From Moniliella sp. 'wahieum' (taxonomy: Eukaryota; Basidiomycota; Moniliellomycetes; Moniliellales; Moniliellaceae): a stretch of 64,000 nucleotides of DNA. The stretch covers positions 1 through 64,000 of the forward strand of contig RSEE01000034.1 of NCBI GenBank assembly GCA_003971905.1, written 5' to 3'. How positions within the stretch are numbered: the stretch's first letter is position 1; the number at the start of each line of letters is the position of its first letter. Made by a program: the position numbers and the translations under genes. Below the pieces are notes generated by a model. That model ran no database searches. It was not told the DNA's origin and was given only the letters and a program-made list of their open reading frames with translations. Below, piece by piece: positions 11,794 through 22,303 of this stretch.

Positions 11794-14700
11794 CCCCCGC
11801 TGACCGGAGGGCCCAGTCATGTGGACTGGATCCATCTCCTCGACGCGGAGTTGAGCAAGATGGCTTGTCAGGGCGGGACGGCCGAGAGGCTTGGTGAGGA
11901 CGTCCGCTGGGTTCCTTTCGCCGGGGATGTGTACAAGTATGGCCTCGCCCGAGTCCACGTGTTGCCGTACATTGTGGTACCGGATCTTCAGCTCTCGGAG
12001 CTTGCCGGTGCTGCCAAATTTGTGGGCGAGATCGACGACAGACTTATTGTCGCAATACCAATGAATGGGTGTACCCTCGCCGATGGCCCCAAGCTCGATC
12101 ATGATGTTCTTGACATAGTTGGCGTCAACCAGTCCATCATATCCTGCCGTATATTCGGCGGCGGCGGTACTGGTAACGCTCTTCGGCTGAAGAATGGATC
12201 GCCACGACACCGGCACACCGTACACCATCAGTAGGCATCCAGATGTGGAGCGTGCCTGGATGGGATCTCCCGCCAAGTCGGAATCTGTATACAGCGCAAT
12301 GGCCGGTGCATCTGATGTTGGGGTCAACCTCAGGCCCTTTCCTCGAGTATGGTACAGGTAGCGAAGGAAGTCATCGACTGCTTGATGATGCTGCTGCGAT
12401 GGGTCGGCAGCGGCTCTGCTGAGGGCCGTGATAGCGAAGAGGGAGTCAGGCCGGCCCATTCGTGCAGCCCACAGTCCCGATCCGATCTTCCCCTGATATG
12501 CCTTGCGCAAGGCTGGGAGGGATGGGGGTTCAGGGTCGGCACGGGGCGGTATCATCCGTACGGGATGTGGGAGAGTCCGGATCCACGGGGCTTTGATGTG
12601 GTGCTTTGCCACCACTTCCTCGATGAACTTTGGTTGGCTCAGGTACAGCTCCCCACCGATCCGATCGTATTGGCATCCCAGGTGGTAGTGAAGGGGACCG
12701 TTACCACGAACATCAATGTGTGTGTTTATCTCGGCCATAAACTCCTCGTACTTTTGGTGTGACTTGCATGCGAGGAGCAGATCGTCGGTGTGGACCGCCA
12801 GGAGGATCTGCTCACCCGGTGGTGCAGCGCGCACGAACAAGCAGGGCTCGGTCAAGCTTTGCGTGAAGCCGAGCTTGTCACGCAGCAGGTTCCGGATGTA
12901 TCGTGCCCAGTTTGCTCCGCTCTGATGTAGCCCGTATAGACTCTTCTTGAGACGCCACACGCGACCACCCGCTTCGGGGAAGTAGGGGGGTGGGCGGATG
13001 TAGACTGCTTCTTCGAGGGGGGCGTTCAGGTACGCTGCATTGACGTCCGCCGAGAAGAGGCCAAACTTATACTTCTCGGCCAGCACGACGAGGGTCAGGA
13101 TGGCAGGTGTGCGCACCGATGGTGCGAACGTCTGGCCCCAAGTCTCGGCCGATTGTTGGTGTCCGCCCGCGACAAAGCGCGCGCGGTGGCGCAGGAACCG
13201 GCCCTCGGCGTCCGTCTTTGTGGTGATGCGCCATAGTCCTATGAGGATTTGTGCACCCGGTGGTGGGTACGTAGCCTCGTAGGTGCCGTATCGCGCGAGT
13301 GTGGCCACCTCGTCGGCCATAGCCTGCTTGACCATGGCAAAGGAGGGGTGAGTCTCGAGACCCTTGAGCGTCTTGGGAGCGAGGGGTACGCCATCCTTGG
13401 TGAGCTGAACCGTGTCCGGGTGGATGGGTGCGCTGAGAGCAGTCATGGCGGCGTATTCGGGAGGTTGAACTGTGTCGGCAAACGGGGGGGCGGATGTGTC
13501 AGGTAGGGGGCGGGCGATGCCGATCTCTGGTGCGGCGCAGTGGGGCGTGGCGGCTGCAGCACGAGCATGGTAGGTCGTGTCGGTGGGGTCGTCAGCGATT
13601 GGGAGTGTGTGCAGGTCGAGGGAGGTGCGGGTGGTGCGCTGGCGGAGGGGGTAGCGGCGCGGAGGGGGGGTGGTGGTGGGAGCGGGTGTCTGGGGTGTGG
13701 CGGCGGTTCGGGGCATGGGTGCTGCCGCGGCTGGCGGAGTAGGGTTAGCGTCTTTTTCACTGTCGATTTTAATTTGAGGTGATTTGGAGATGTCGGGTGG
13801 GAAGTGGTCGGGGTGGAGATGGGGGTAGATGGCGTTGCCCCATTTGTACGGTTTCGACCAGCGGTAGGTGAAGGTACCCAGGGATGGTTGGTATGTGGCG
13901 AAGAGCCATCCCTTTGATCCGCGCTGATGGTGGTATCCTACCAGCATACCTTCCTCTGCCCGCGCGCTGAGCTTGTGCTCGCGGCGTGACTCGGGCAGAT
14001 GGAGGTATGCAACGCGGCCAAAGGGTTGCATCGGTAACGAGTATGCGTGGCCTTTGTATCGCTCAAATCGCGATTTGTTGTCTTCCCCGGATGTTTTGAG
14101 TGGCATTTGGTTTTGGGTGAAGCACGCAGCGTGGAGGCTGTGTTCCCACCAGTCCGACGTCGGAAGACCTGTACCCAAGAGCAACTGCCTTGCACGAGTC
14201 GTTATGGTTCGGATGGCACGCTCAGCCACACCGTTGCTAGCACTCTGCCCCGGGATTGTCCGTTCTGACGTGATGCCTTGCTCGTCCAGAAAAGGTTGCA
14301 GTGCGCTTGTCAATTCGGGGGCGTTGTCCGTGCGCAAAGTCCGCAGCAGTCTGTCCGGGCCGTAGCGTTGCTCCCGCAATATGAGGTTCCGCAGTTCCTT
14401 CGTTGCAGCGCCCTTTGTCGGGATCGCTGTGGTGAAGACGTACCGCGTGAAGTCATCAACGGCGACGAGGGCGTATCCGTGCCCCATGCCGGTTACCCGG
14501 GGGAGGTCTACTACGTCGACGTGGAGGACCTCGAAAGGTCTTTTGGATCGGAGGCGGTCCCGGCTCGGATGGGGCGATGCTGTCGCTAGTGCCACCGCGC
14601 ATGTTGGGCAATCCCACTCTGAACGACAGAGGGAGATATGCTTGGCTGTGACGCGGAGGCCTGCGGTTTCCGATCGTGTAAGCCAGGGGAGGAGGTCGAT

Positions 14701-15215
14701 GGCTGCGTGGTTCCAGCGTTTGTGGGCTTTAGAGACGTGGTCCAGGGCCAGGGATGCTGCGAGGGAGTTTGGGGTTGAGGGTGGGTCGGCCGGTTTGATC
14801 GGTTTGGTCGCCATGGCCCGCAGGGGTGGGGTGGCGTTCGCGGGTTGTGTAAGATCGTGAATTGATAGTCACTGCCGGTTACTTTTCGTAGGGTGGATCC
14901 TGGGTTACCAAGCCAGATACCCTTCTGGTGTGGGGCGAAGTATGATGCGATTCCGGTGTTCGACAGGTGTGCTACACTGACGAGATTTCGGCTGAAACGG
15001 GGCATGTATAGGCTGTTGGGGAGTTTTATCTCCATTTGGTGTCCTCCTAAGCATCGGATACGGATTGTGGCCGTGCCTCGTCCTTCCGCCTTTACATGTG
15101 TCCCGTTAGCAACCTCTATCTCGTCGTCGCAAGGGGTCATGGATGTGAAGACGGATTTGTCTTTCCAAATGGATGGGAATGCCCCACTGTCATATAATGC
15201 CCGGATGATTCGCAT
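11788..15215 (-). CDS. Copia Pol: protease-integrase-RT-RNase H
   Basis: The minus-strand frame opens at an ATG at 15215, 15 bases after the gag stop and in the same frame. Protease carries LYDSGAFPSIW (the DSG active site) near 15195. A one-base slip between about 14856 and 14835 moves the frame; the continuation is about 1010 codons. Integrase shows a CPTCAVA zinc-binding pair, then the DDE residues in HVDVVDL, RTDNAPE and NGVAERA. Reverse transcriptase shows SADVNAAYL and HTDDLL. RNase H shows YTDSDLAGD, AAAEYTA and the copia-typical HIPGERNPADVLTK near the end. The stop codon lies just inside the 3' LTR. Length and order are normal for the family. Confidence 0.9.
11794..11801 (-). other. 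Candidate polypurine tract
   Basis: On the minus strand the bases immediately before the 3' LTR are a G-rich run (AGCGGGGG), the expected place and composition for the plus-strand primer. Short and interrupted by one C, so tentative. Confidence 0.4.
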
Positions 15216-15230
15216 TTCGCCCCCGAGTTC

Positions 15231-16478
15231 CTAGTAGTCAGCTGTGCCCGCATCAACGTCAATCACTTCAGACTCGGGAGAGCTCGCTCTCTGAGCGACG
15301 TGAGCGTTGGCTCGGCCTGGGTTGCGCGGAGGGACAACAGGTTTATTAGACGTCGCGCTGCGCCAGGGTTGGTTGGTGCGGTCTTGCCCCTTGGTCTTTG
15401 TGTCCGCGAGGTTGTCGTCGCCGGCTTTGCCCCCGCTGGAGTTTTTTCCCCCGCTGGTGGGTCGTCCCCCGCTGTCGGGTCGAGTCCAAGGCGTTCCTCC
15501 GTTGACCGGCTTGCCTCCGTTTCTCTTCCTTTCTCCACCGGGATACGTGGCGGCTGGTATGTCCATCACGGCCTGCCGTAACTTGTCTAGACTCGAGCGC
15601 TCTTCACGCTGGCGAATGCTCATGTCGCGTAAGCCGAGTAGGATCCCAGTGCGTTCCTGCTCTTCCGTAAGTGGGATGCCCGCTCGCGTCAGGCTTGCAC
15701 TGATCTCTTCCATGTAGTCGAGGTAGTCTCGACCCGATCGGTTTCCTTGGTCGGCCGAAAAGTAGCGAATGAGTAGAGGCCCTCTGTTTGCGGTAGGCGT
15801 ATATCCATACCGCTGACGCAGCATGTTCAGCGTGTCCTGGGTGCATGATATTTCGTGGTGGGTGCGGATCGTCCGGAAGAGGGTTGACGGCATGGCTTCC
15901 CTAAGAAGGTTGTGCAAGCGTCTGTCGAGGTCCTCGGTGAAGTAGCGGGAGCTGCGACCATTCTGGACGACGTCGCTTGCGTGGGGGTGGGCATCTGTTA
16001 TCGCGAAGAGAAATTCGTCTTCCCAAGCGCTGTAGGCGGACGGGTCTTTGTTCAGATCAGGCCACTTGATATTCTTGGTGGGAGACTCGCGTAGTGATCT
16101 GTAAAGGTCGTACTCGGGTCGCGAGGCTGCGCCTGTAGGTGCCCCCAAAGTTGCGTTGGGTTGAGTTTCCATTTGGTGGATGTTTTGCACCACAAAATTC
16201 GTAGCCCGTCGAACCCAGTTTGTCGTGATAGACGTAGGTTCGTCCTTCCATCCAAGCCACTCGGCTCTGTCGTGTATAGCTCTGTTGATCTTCTCTTTAA
16301 CGACATCGATGTCGTTCGTCTTCTTGAACCACAGGTGCGCTTCGGCGCAAAGCATCATGAGTTCCTCGTTGTCGGTGCCAATCGGTGGCGGATCGCGACC
16401 GGTTGGTGTCCAGTAATCGCGCTTGTTCACCATTGTGGTGTCGCTGACCGAGAGATCGGTGTTAGCGTTGGCGCCCAT
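15231..16478 (-). CDS. Copia Gag
   Basis: About 415 residues from an ATG at 16478, 54 bases inside the 5' LTR. It is predicted to form the particle shell and package element RNA. The middle part (SAWEDEFLFAITDAHP, then LRQRYGYTP and RDYLDYMEEISASLTRAG) has the helical, Trp/Tyr-containing look of copia Gag. The C-terminal 100 residues are Gly/Ser/Lys-rich and disordered. No CCHC zinc knuckle is visible, which most copia Gags have; the basic Gly-rich tail may bind RNA instead. The frame could extend upstream through the LTR but the first ATG after the LTR is the sensible start. Confidence 0.8.
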   Translation of the reverse strand: MGANANTDLSVSDTTMVNKRDYWTPTGRDPPPIGTDNEELMMLCAEAHLWFKKTNDIDVVKEKINRAIHDRAEWLGWKDEPTSITTNWVRRATNFVVQNIHQMETQPNATLGAPTGAASRPEYDLYRSLRESPTKNIKWPDLNKDPSAYSAWEDEFLFAITDAHPHASDVVQNGRSSRYFTEDLDRRLHNLLREAMPSTLFRTIRTHHEISCTQDTLNMLRQRYGYTPTANRGPLLIRYFSADQGNRSGRDYLDYMEEISASLTRAGIPLTEEQERTGILLGLRDMSIRQREERSSLDKLRQAVMDIPAATYPGGERKRNGGKPVNGGTPWTRPDSGGRPTSGGKNSSGGKAGDDNLADTKTKGQDRTNQPWRSATSNKPVVPPRNPGRANAHVAQRASSPESEVIDVDAGTADY

Positions 16479-16532
16479 GGTTGTGGGTGTAGTTTTGGCC
16501 AGCTCAGGGATGAGCAGATAAGGATGTAACTC

Positions 16533-16691
16533 TGTCGGCCTCGCTACTACCACAGAATGTGAGCACTGAACGTCGTATTGGACTAAGAAGCTTCTGCGAC
16601 TGACTCGTCCAGAAGACTGGTGCGAGCTCGGAAGGAATGAAAGCTGACTCACGTGACTCAGGGTCCGCGCGGTCCTAGGACGGATGTCACA
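16533..16691 (-). repeat. Copia 5' LTR (159 bp)
   Basis: Promoter-side LTR in the minus orientation. It starts TGTGACATCC, one T short of the 3' LTR, and is otherwise identical. I could not match a tRNA-complementary primer site in the bases that follow it. Confidence 0.95.
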
Positions 16692-16696
16692 ATGCT
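16692..16696. repeat. Target-site duplication (ATGCT), right
   Basis: Second copy of the ATGCT found at 11629-11633. Confidence 0.75.
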
Positions 16697-19289
16697 GGTT
16701 CCCCAGCGATATTCTGAGTGCAGTTATGCAGTGGTAAAGGGAAGACAGGAAAATAAGAAGAAGTTGGAGTGGCACTAGGCCAGAGGATAGGGATACTGGC
16801 ATGGTACTCGCCTATGTAAGAAGGTCAGAGTGATCGATGATCTCGGAGGTGATGACCCTCAGATTCAGACCCTTCTGCCGGTCAACAGGGTTAAACGTTA
16901 ACGTTAACGCCTAACGTTACGCGCCAATGTGCCTTCGGATCCCGCCACTTCTGGGATCTAGGATCTATAACGCGATAACGTACTAAGGTCGGACATGTCA
17001 GTCTGACAGCTGCCACCGCTGCCATCACAAATCCCAAACTCGCTGGCGTTCGAGCCTGTTGGACGTTGGACGTTGCCTCGTTGGGGCCCCAAAAGGCCCT
17101 CACCGTCCGCGTACTCTGAATCGTGGTTGTTAGTAGAGTCGGCGCAGCAGCGGTCTTTGAATTCATGGAAGCGGCGGTTTTTGCCACATGTATATCACCC
17201 TTTCCACGGGTGCGACACTGTCATGCCTCACCGGTCACCACTAGTCACTGCCCCAGGGTCACTAGGTCACTACGAGGCGAACGGGGCCTCTCTTGTCGCT
17301 TGATACATAGCGAGATCTCACCATCGCTTCCCGGATCGAGGATCTTAGATCATCGATCATCGATTATCGATTATCGATTACAGATCTCAGAATCTCACCG
17401 GTCACCGAGGTGAGTACTCACTGAGTGTACCCGACCCCAGAACTCACCGCACATGTGGGGCTGCAGTAACTTTAATAACTCGCCCCAGTTTTGGCCACAG
17501 CATCGATCATCCGTATGTTGTAACCATGTCACATGTCATGCATGTCATTGACGATGGGACAAAGAAACGCTGCGCCAACACCCCGCCCGACCCGTTCATG
17601 GGGCGTGTGTTGTTGCCTGTCAACTCATGTCAACGTTCAAGCGCCCCGGTCGATATCGTAACCTTACAGTTCTGACATAAGCGCTAAGCTGCTCACATGG
17701 CGCTCACAGGGTGAACGTTGAACAACAGGGTAACGGTGGCTATGGCGATGATGGCAGGGTGGAACGGTGGGTGGCAAGCAAGCGGGGCCGTGGGCCCGGG
17801 GGTCCTCTAGTCGATATAAACATCGGTCGACTTCCCCACCGCGTGCATCATGCACCTTTTGCATCATGTCACGGCACCCGAGCCCCCCGGGATCACGGAT
17901 CGATCACATATCGTACCCCCACTAGTTGATCGCATGTATCAAGCGCTCAGCCTGAGCCACCGGGTCCAACTGGTACTGAACCTTCAACGTTAGGATATAG
18001 TAAGCCTTCGGTGCGGGCTTGGGTTAATAGACGCAGTTCAATCCGGCTGCCATGACCCTTCTACATGCCTCAAGCCTGACCGGCCTGACCTCCCGCCCCG
18101 GCCTCACATGCCCTCGTTTGGGCCGGCGGGGTCCACTATTTTCTCTCTCCAACCATCTGTCTTCATGCTTCACTAGCTTCAAGCTTCACCGCTCTTCGCC
18201 ATTCTGTCGGAGTTGTAACCGCACAAGCGGCTATAGAGCTATAGCCTTGGCGCGTCAGAGATATAGATCTTGGCACACGAAAAAAGAGGCATGCTGCATA
18301 CGAAATGGGAGATGGAGTGACTATAATGTTACGTTCGTAACCGCGTAACCCTCCTCAGGTGTCACTTAGTCACTGACCCCGGTCATCGGGGCCATCAATC
18401 GCAGCGGTCATGAACTGTATGAACGTTTTCGACCGCTTTTAGCGCTAAGGAGGCTTATGGCTAAGGCTTAGCATGGGCCACAACATCAATCGATCATCAC
18501 ATTAATCACGGCACTTGGGCACGTTACTTGGTTCAAGCTAGCTTCAAGCCTTCAAGCTTCAAGCTTCAAGCTTCAAGCTCTTCAAGTCACTAGTCAAGTG
18601 TCAAGCGTGAAGCTTTCTAGTTCTTCTAGGTTTAGTAGGCTGTAGTATAGCTATTGAGCGAGTGATTAGTAACTAGTAACTAGTAGACGTTCAACGGTTC
18701 AACGTTCAACGTTCAACGAACGTGAAGCGTGAAGCTCAGCTGAAGCTCAGAAGCCTGAAACTAGCTGAGCGCTGACCGGTGACCGCTGACCGGGGATCAG
18801 TGCCCGCCTGTGCCTCGTAACGCGTAACGCGTAACGGCCCTGCCCGGCAAAACCCATCACCCTGTATCAGTGTCGTATTCTTCCTGCCTGCCTCGCATAA
18901 CCTGGTGCCAGGCACCCCCGCCCACAGCCGGAACACGGCCCTGGTCCCCACTTGGCGCTCGTCGCTGGACCCCACGGGTCCCCGCTGGGCACTGGACGCG
19001 GGGTGCTCGAGGCGCTGGGTGGCTGGGTAGGGTGGCTGGCCAAGGTTCCGAGCCGACTGCAACAGACTGGAACCATGCAATCCGATGCTGAACCGTGCAA
19101 CAGGGAGTGCTAATCTGGAATCGAAGCATGATGTGTATGATGCCACAAGTCGTGTTATATTTGCCTTGCTCCATCCACCCTTTTACAGCACTCCTTCCGC
19201 AGCTGCTCGATCCCCCTCGCTGCCACTTTCCCCACCACCATCGCCATCCCCGCCTCCCCAATGGCCACCACCACCCCGCCCCCTTCGAC
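16697..19289. other. Repeat-rich spacer, no gene recognised
   Basis: About 2.6 kb of words such as TTAACGTT, ATCGATTATCGAT, CTTCAAG repeated (18541-18586), GTTCAACG repeated (18687-18720) and GTAACGC repeated (18815-18835). A long minus-strand frame at 18857-19558 runs antisense to the zinc-finger gene and is not supported. Confidence 0.6.
18541..18586. repeat. (CTTCAAG)n short tandem array
   Basis: About six 7-bp units; each junction creates AAGCTT or TTCAAGCTTGAA-like self-complementary sequence. Confidence 0.7.
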
Positions 19290-20355
19290 ATGCTTCTGGC
19301 CATGTCGCCGTCCAGCGAGTCCAGCGGCTTGCTTGCTGCGGGCGATGACCCCGTTCTTGGGCTGTCCCCCACCATCTCCGCGGAGCTACCGTGCGTTGGA
19401 CAAGAGCACGTGCCGCAGCGCTGCGAACCCACTTTTTCCCAGTCGCCCTTCAGCATACTTCCCCGGCAGCTGCCCGAGCTGCCACCGTTAATGACCGACG
19501 CTAGCACAGCGTTCGCCTCGGTTGGCCCTGTTGATTTCCCATCACTCCAACCGGACAACCATAGCCTGCCACCATCCCCAGCAGCGACCGCCCGCCACTC
19601 ACCTCGTCCCCGGCCTTCCGTACATTAGCGCGCTCAAACCATCCTTTTTGTCCCGGGCTCGTGTGCGTCTGGGGTGCAAGTTCCCCCAATCGACACCTCG
19701 GCTTGCTGGCCTGCTGCACCTGTGCAAAAGAACCTACTTGGTGTACGTTTTCCCGCCCTCATCGTGTCAATCGAGCATGCTGTGGGTCCGTGCTAACTCG
19801 CCTCTCCATTCTAGTTGTGGCCAACATGTTTTCGACTGCTGTTCCATCGAAAGAGGAGCTTCTGTCCTGGCCAGCTATCACGCCGCCCCAAGCCGTCTTC
19901 TTCTTCCCGCAGCCTGCCGTGTCCTCCCTGGACCCCATCAGCGGCCAAGAAGTTCCGCTCTCTCCCCCGCTCCCACGCGGCCGACGTAGCGAGTCGGTGA
20001 AAGTGGGACCGTCCACTACGTCGAAGCAGCATCGTCGCACCCAATCCGACGGCAACCTGAATCCTCACGGAAAGCCGAAACAAGCCAGGCGTCGGCGACG
20101 GTTGACAGGACATTTCCCTGCGACCACTGTGGGCGTGTATTTGTGCGCAACTACAACTTGACCGCTCATAACCTTACGCACAACCCCGAGCAGCCTCGTC
20201 CTTTTACCTGTCCGGTCGATGGGTGCCACAAAGCGTTTGCGCGCAAGTACGATGCGCAGCGGCACTACCGCAAACTCCATGTCGAGCAGGAGGCGCTCCC
20301 TCCCGACTGGGTTGATCGGATCGTGGATTCTCGTATGGTCAAAGTGGGAAACTAA
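19290..20355 (+). CDS. C2H2 zinc-finger protein, probable transcription factor
   Basis: The C-terminus encodes two adjacent classical C2H2 fingers: CDHCGRVFVRNYNLTAHNLTH (C-x2-C-x12-H-x3-H, from about 20127) and CPVDGCHKAFARKYDAQRH followed by YRKLH (C-x4-C-x12-H-x4-H). The stop is at 20353-20355. Such paired fingers bind DNA in the nucleus; the target is unknown. The upstream part is Ser/Pro-rich, as in many fungal regulators. A plausible start is the ATG at 19290 (MLLAMSPSSESSGLL). A canonical intron ends with CTAAC plus CTAG at 19813; its donor is probably the GTACGT at 19743, but frames on each side do not join cleanly, and another slip lies just before finger 1. Exon structure is therefore approximate. 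Confidence 0.65.
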
Positions 20356-21284
20356 TCTGATTTCTCCAAGGACCGCATCGCAAATGCAACCTGGGAACCT
20401 ACTGTTTGTTGACATGTTCTCTGTCGTGTTACGTTTTTACGTTTACGCCGTGGTCACGTTCCCTGCGGCTCTCTTCGCAATTTCTGAGCTTACACTGTGC
20501 ATTGCTTTTGTACGAGATGCCTTGATGCAACTCCTTATTCGCAAGCCTGGATACAAGAATAGCTTCTTCTCCCTGTTGTTTTTGTCCCACCATGTTATCG
20601 TCACAACGGATTTCTTGTTACCATATTCAAAGACGGAGGGGATCGCGGTAATCGGCCGGTAAACGCGTAAAGATACATACACAGAGTCCACACTAGTACG
20701 TAGTCCTCTCATCGAAACGTGCGCAACCGTTAGATTCGTACAAGTGGAGGCGTGGGAGACTTGTATGCTGCCCCTGTCGAGAGGTGCCCAGCATAGTCGG
20801 GGGCTGAATGCAGACAGAAGGCAAGGTTAGTGGAGACGAGTAGCAGGGATGAGTGGGTGGGCTGTGGGAGGAAGGCGAGTTGCTTTGACGATAGGCGCTG
20901 GGGCGCTGAGCGCCAATATGTTCGAACGCCTGGACGTTCGATGATCCATCAACCATCAGACACTCGCAATGCCCTCACGCCAGCCTTGCCTTACATAGGC
21001 ATAGGTGTTTACCACTCAGCGACTCGGATCGCTCCGAAACGCTCCTCCAGCCAGTCGCTGTCTTCACTTCCGACGGATGGGGAGCAGCGCACGCCAAATG
21101 ATTAATGAGTCAGCTAGTGTAGACGCAGCGTTTCCTTGTCCCTGTCTAATAAGATTTGCACATGCTATGACTGCAACATTGAGAGGGTCGCTCTTGTCTC
21201 TCTTTCCCAATTCGGTCCCATGGAAATAATATAGGCAGCCCATCTTGGGTTAGCATCAAGAACGTGCCATTTTGTACAGCGAAA
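20356..21284. other. Spacer, no gene recognised
   Basis: No supported gene. Around 21115-21160 there is a loose resemblance to the 3' end of the non-LTR element, too weak to call. Confidence 0.5.
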
Positions 21285-21996
21285 CTACGCTGCGGGAATG
21301 CCTAGGGGCATAGTGTTCCGCTCCTGGTCAAGCCAAACGAGGCCCCGCCAGCAAGCGGAGACGTTGAGATGAGGAGCAAAAAAGAAGTAGACCAGTGGGC
21401 GTTTACTTCTCTTGCCGGCGATGGCACGGCCGCGACGGCCAGTAGTCTTGGTGTGCTGGCCACGAACGCGCAAACTGGAGGTAGTGGCGGATACCACGGT
21501 GAGCGGGATCTTCTTGAGGCGCTCAATGTCCTCACGCAGAGCCGAGTCAATGTTGTTCGAGACAAGCTGCGACGACTTGCCCGTCGTCACGTCCCGCTGC
21601 CGGTTGAGGAACCAGTCAGGGATCTTGAACTCTTGAGGGTTCTGCAGAATGTTGACCACACGCTCCAGCTCGTCCGAGTTGAGCTCGCCGGCACTGTCAT
21701 AATGAGTAGTGGTCAGTATCCTCACGCTCTACTCAAGGCCCGAGGGGGTGGAGAGCAAGGCCGTGGGACGGAGGCGGAACACGCATCGCCTACTACGTCG
21801 TCCAGCCAAGAGGGGAAACGTACCGCTTGTTCAGGTCAATGTCGGCCTTCTTGCACACCATGTTGGCGAAGCGGCGACCAACACCCTTGATCTGGGTCAG
21901 GGCGTACATGATCTTGACCCTGCCGTCAACGTTGGTGTTGAGCAAACGCAGAATGTGCGCAAAGCTCTGCGACGCGTCCATGGGAACGAGGGACAT
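21285..21996 (-). CDS. RPS18: 40S ribosomal protein S18 (uS13)
   Basis: A cytosolic small-subunit protein contacting the head of the 40S and bridging to 60S. The start is the ATG at 21996 (MSLVP), which matches the family's N-terminus better than the ATG three codons upstream. The first coding exon reads [22 protein letters not shown] and [10 protein letters not shown] 130-bp intron (21694-21823, GTACGT donor, TGACAG acceptor) joins KR to [13 protein letters not shown]. Then come [22 protein letters not shown] and [13 protein letters not shown]. Between LKKI and LRVRG the frame is off for about 12 residues; the expected AHRGIRHY is encoded in the next frame, so two compensating indels are present. 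The C-terminus past GRRGR is not family-like and the true end is uncertain. Confidence 0.9.
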
Positions 21997-22015
21997 GACG
22001 GGCAACTGCGCACAG

Positions 22016-22060
22016 TCAGCACTCAGCCTCGGGAGAGAGAGCAGGGCAAGGAGGACTTAC
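22016..22060 (-). other. 5' UTR intron of RPS18
   Basis: On the minus strand, GTAAGT at 22060 and GCGCAG ending at 22016, with CTGAC before the acceptor; 45 bp. The exon upstream has no ATG, so the intron lies in the leader. Leader introns are frequent in fungal ribosomal-protein genes. Confidence 0.65.
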
Positions 22061-22130
22061 TAGGCTTGGGGCGGTGGGCGTGGACGATGCCGACGGGCGA
22101 GGCTGAGAATGGTGGAGGGGGGGCGTACAG

Positions 22131-22148
22131 TAGGGTTAGGTTAGGGTT
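22131..22148 (-). promoter_or_regulatory. Telobox in RPS18 promoter/leader
   Basis: AACCCTAACCTAACCCTA on the gene's strand, about 70 bp upstream of the leader-intron donor. Telomere-like boxes bound by Tbf1/TRF-type Myb proteins are an established control element of ribosomal-protein genes in several fungi and in plants. A further CCCTA-type word lies at about 22176 on the plus strand. Confidence 0.6.
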
Positions 22149-22303
22149 CCGCAGTTTCTCGGATTTAATTGCGCAACCCTAGTCGCTGGCCTCCGTGCTG
22201 GCCTTCCAGCCTCCTGTGTCTGCTGCTGTCAAACTACGCGGGGAAACGTCACACCTGCGTCCGATGGTCTGCAATCTCCATTGCCCACCTCGTTCCATCC
22301 TAA

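Larger units (their letters stand above)
11634..16691 (-). mobile_element. Ty1/copia LTR retrotransposon, near-intact
   Basis: Two direct repeats of 160 and 159 bp bound an internal region coding, on the minus strand, Gag then protease, integrase, reverse transcriptase and RNase H in the order that defines Ty1/copia (integrase before reverse transcriptase). Ends are TG...CA and a 5-bp duplication flanks it. The LTRs differ only by one T in a TT pair near the element's 5' terminus, so insertion looks recent. The internal frames are long and have all catalytic residues, apart from a stop between gag and pol and one frame slip in pol. Confidence 0.95.

Noticed and set aside
18857-19558. A 233-codon minus-strand open frame
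   Set aside because: It runs antisense to the zinc-finger gene's Ser/Pro-rich exon and has low-complexity composition without a recognisable domain.
21104-21160. A possible fourth copy of the non-LTR element's 3' end
   Set aside because: Only the AGACGCAGCGTTTCC-type word and a loose following stretch match; not enough to separate from chance.
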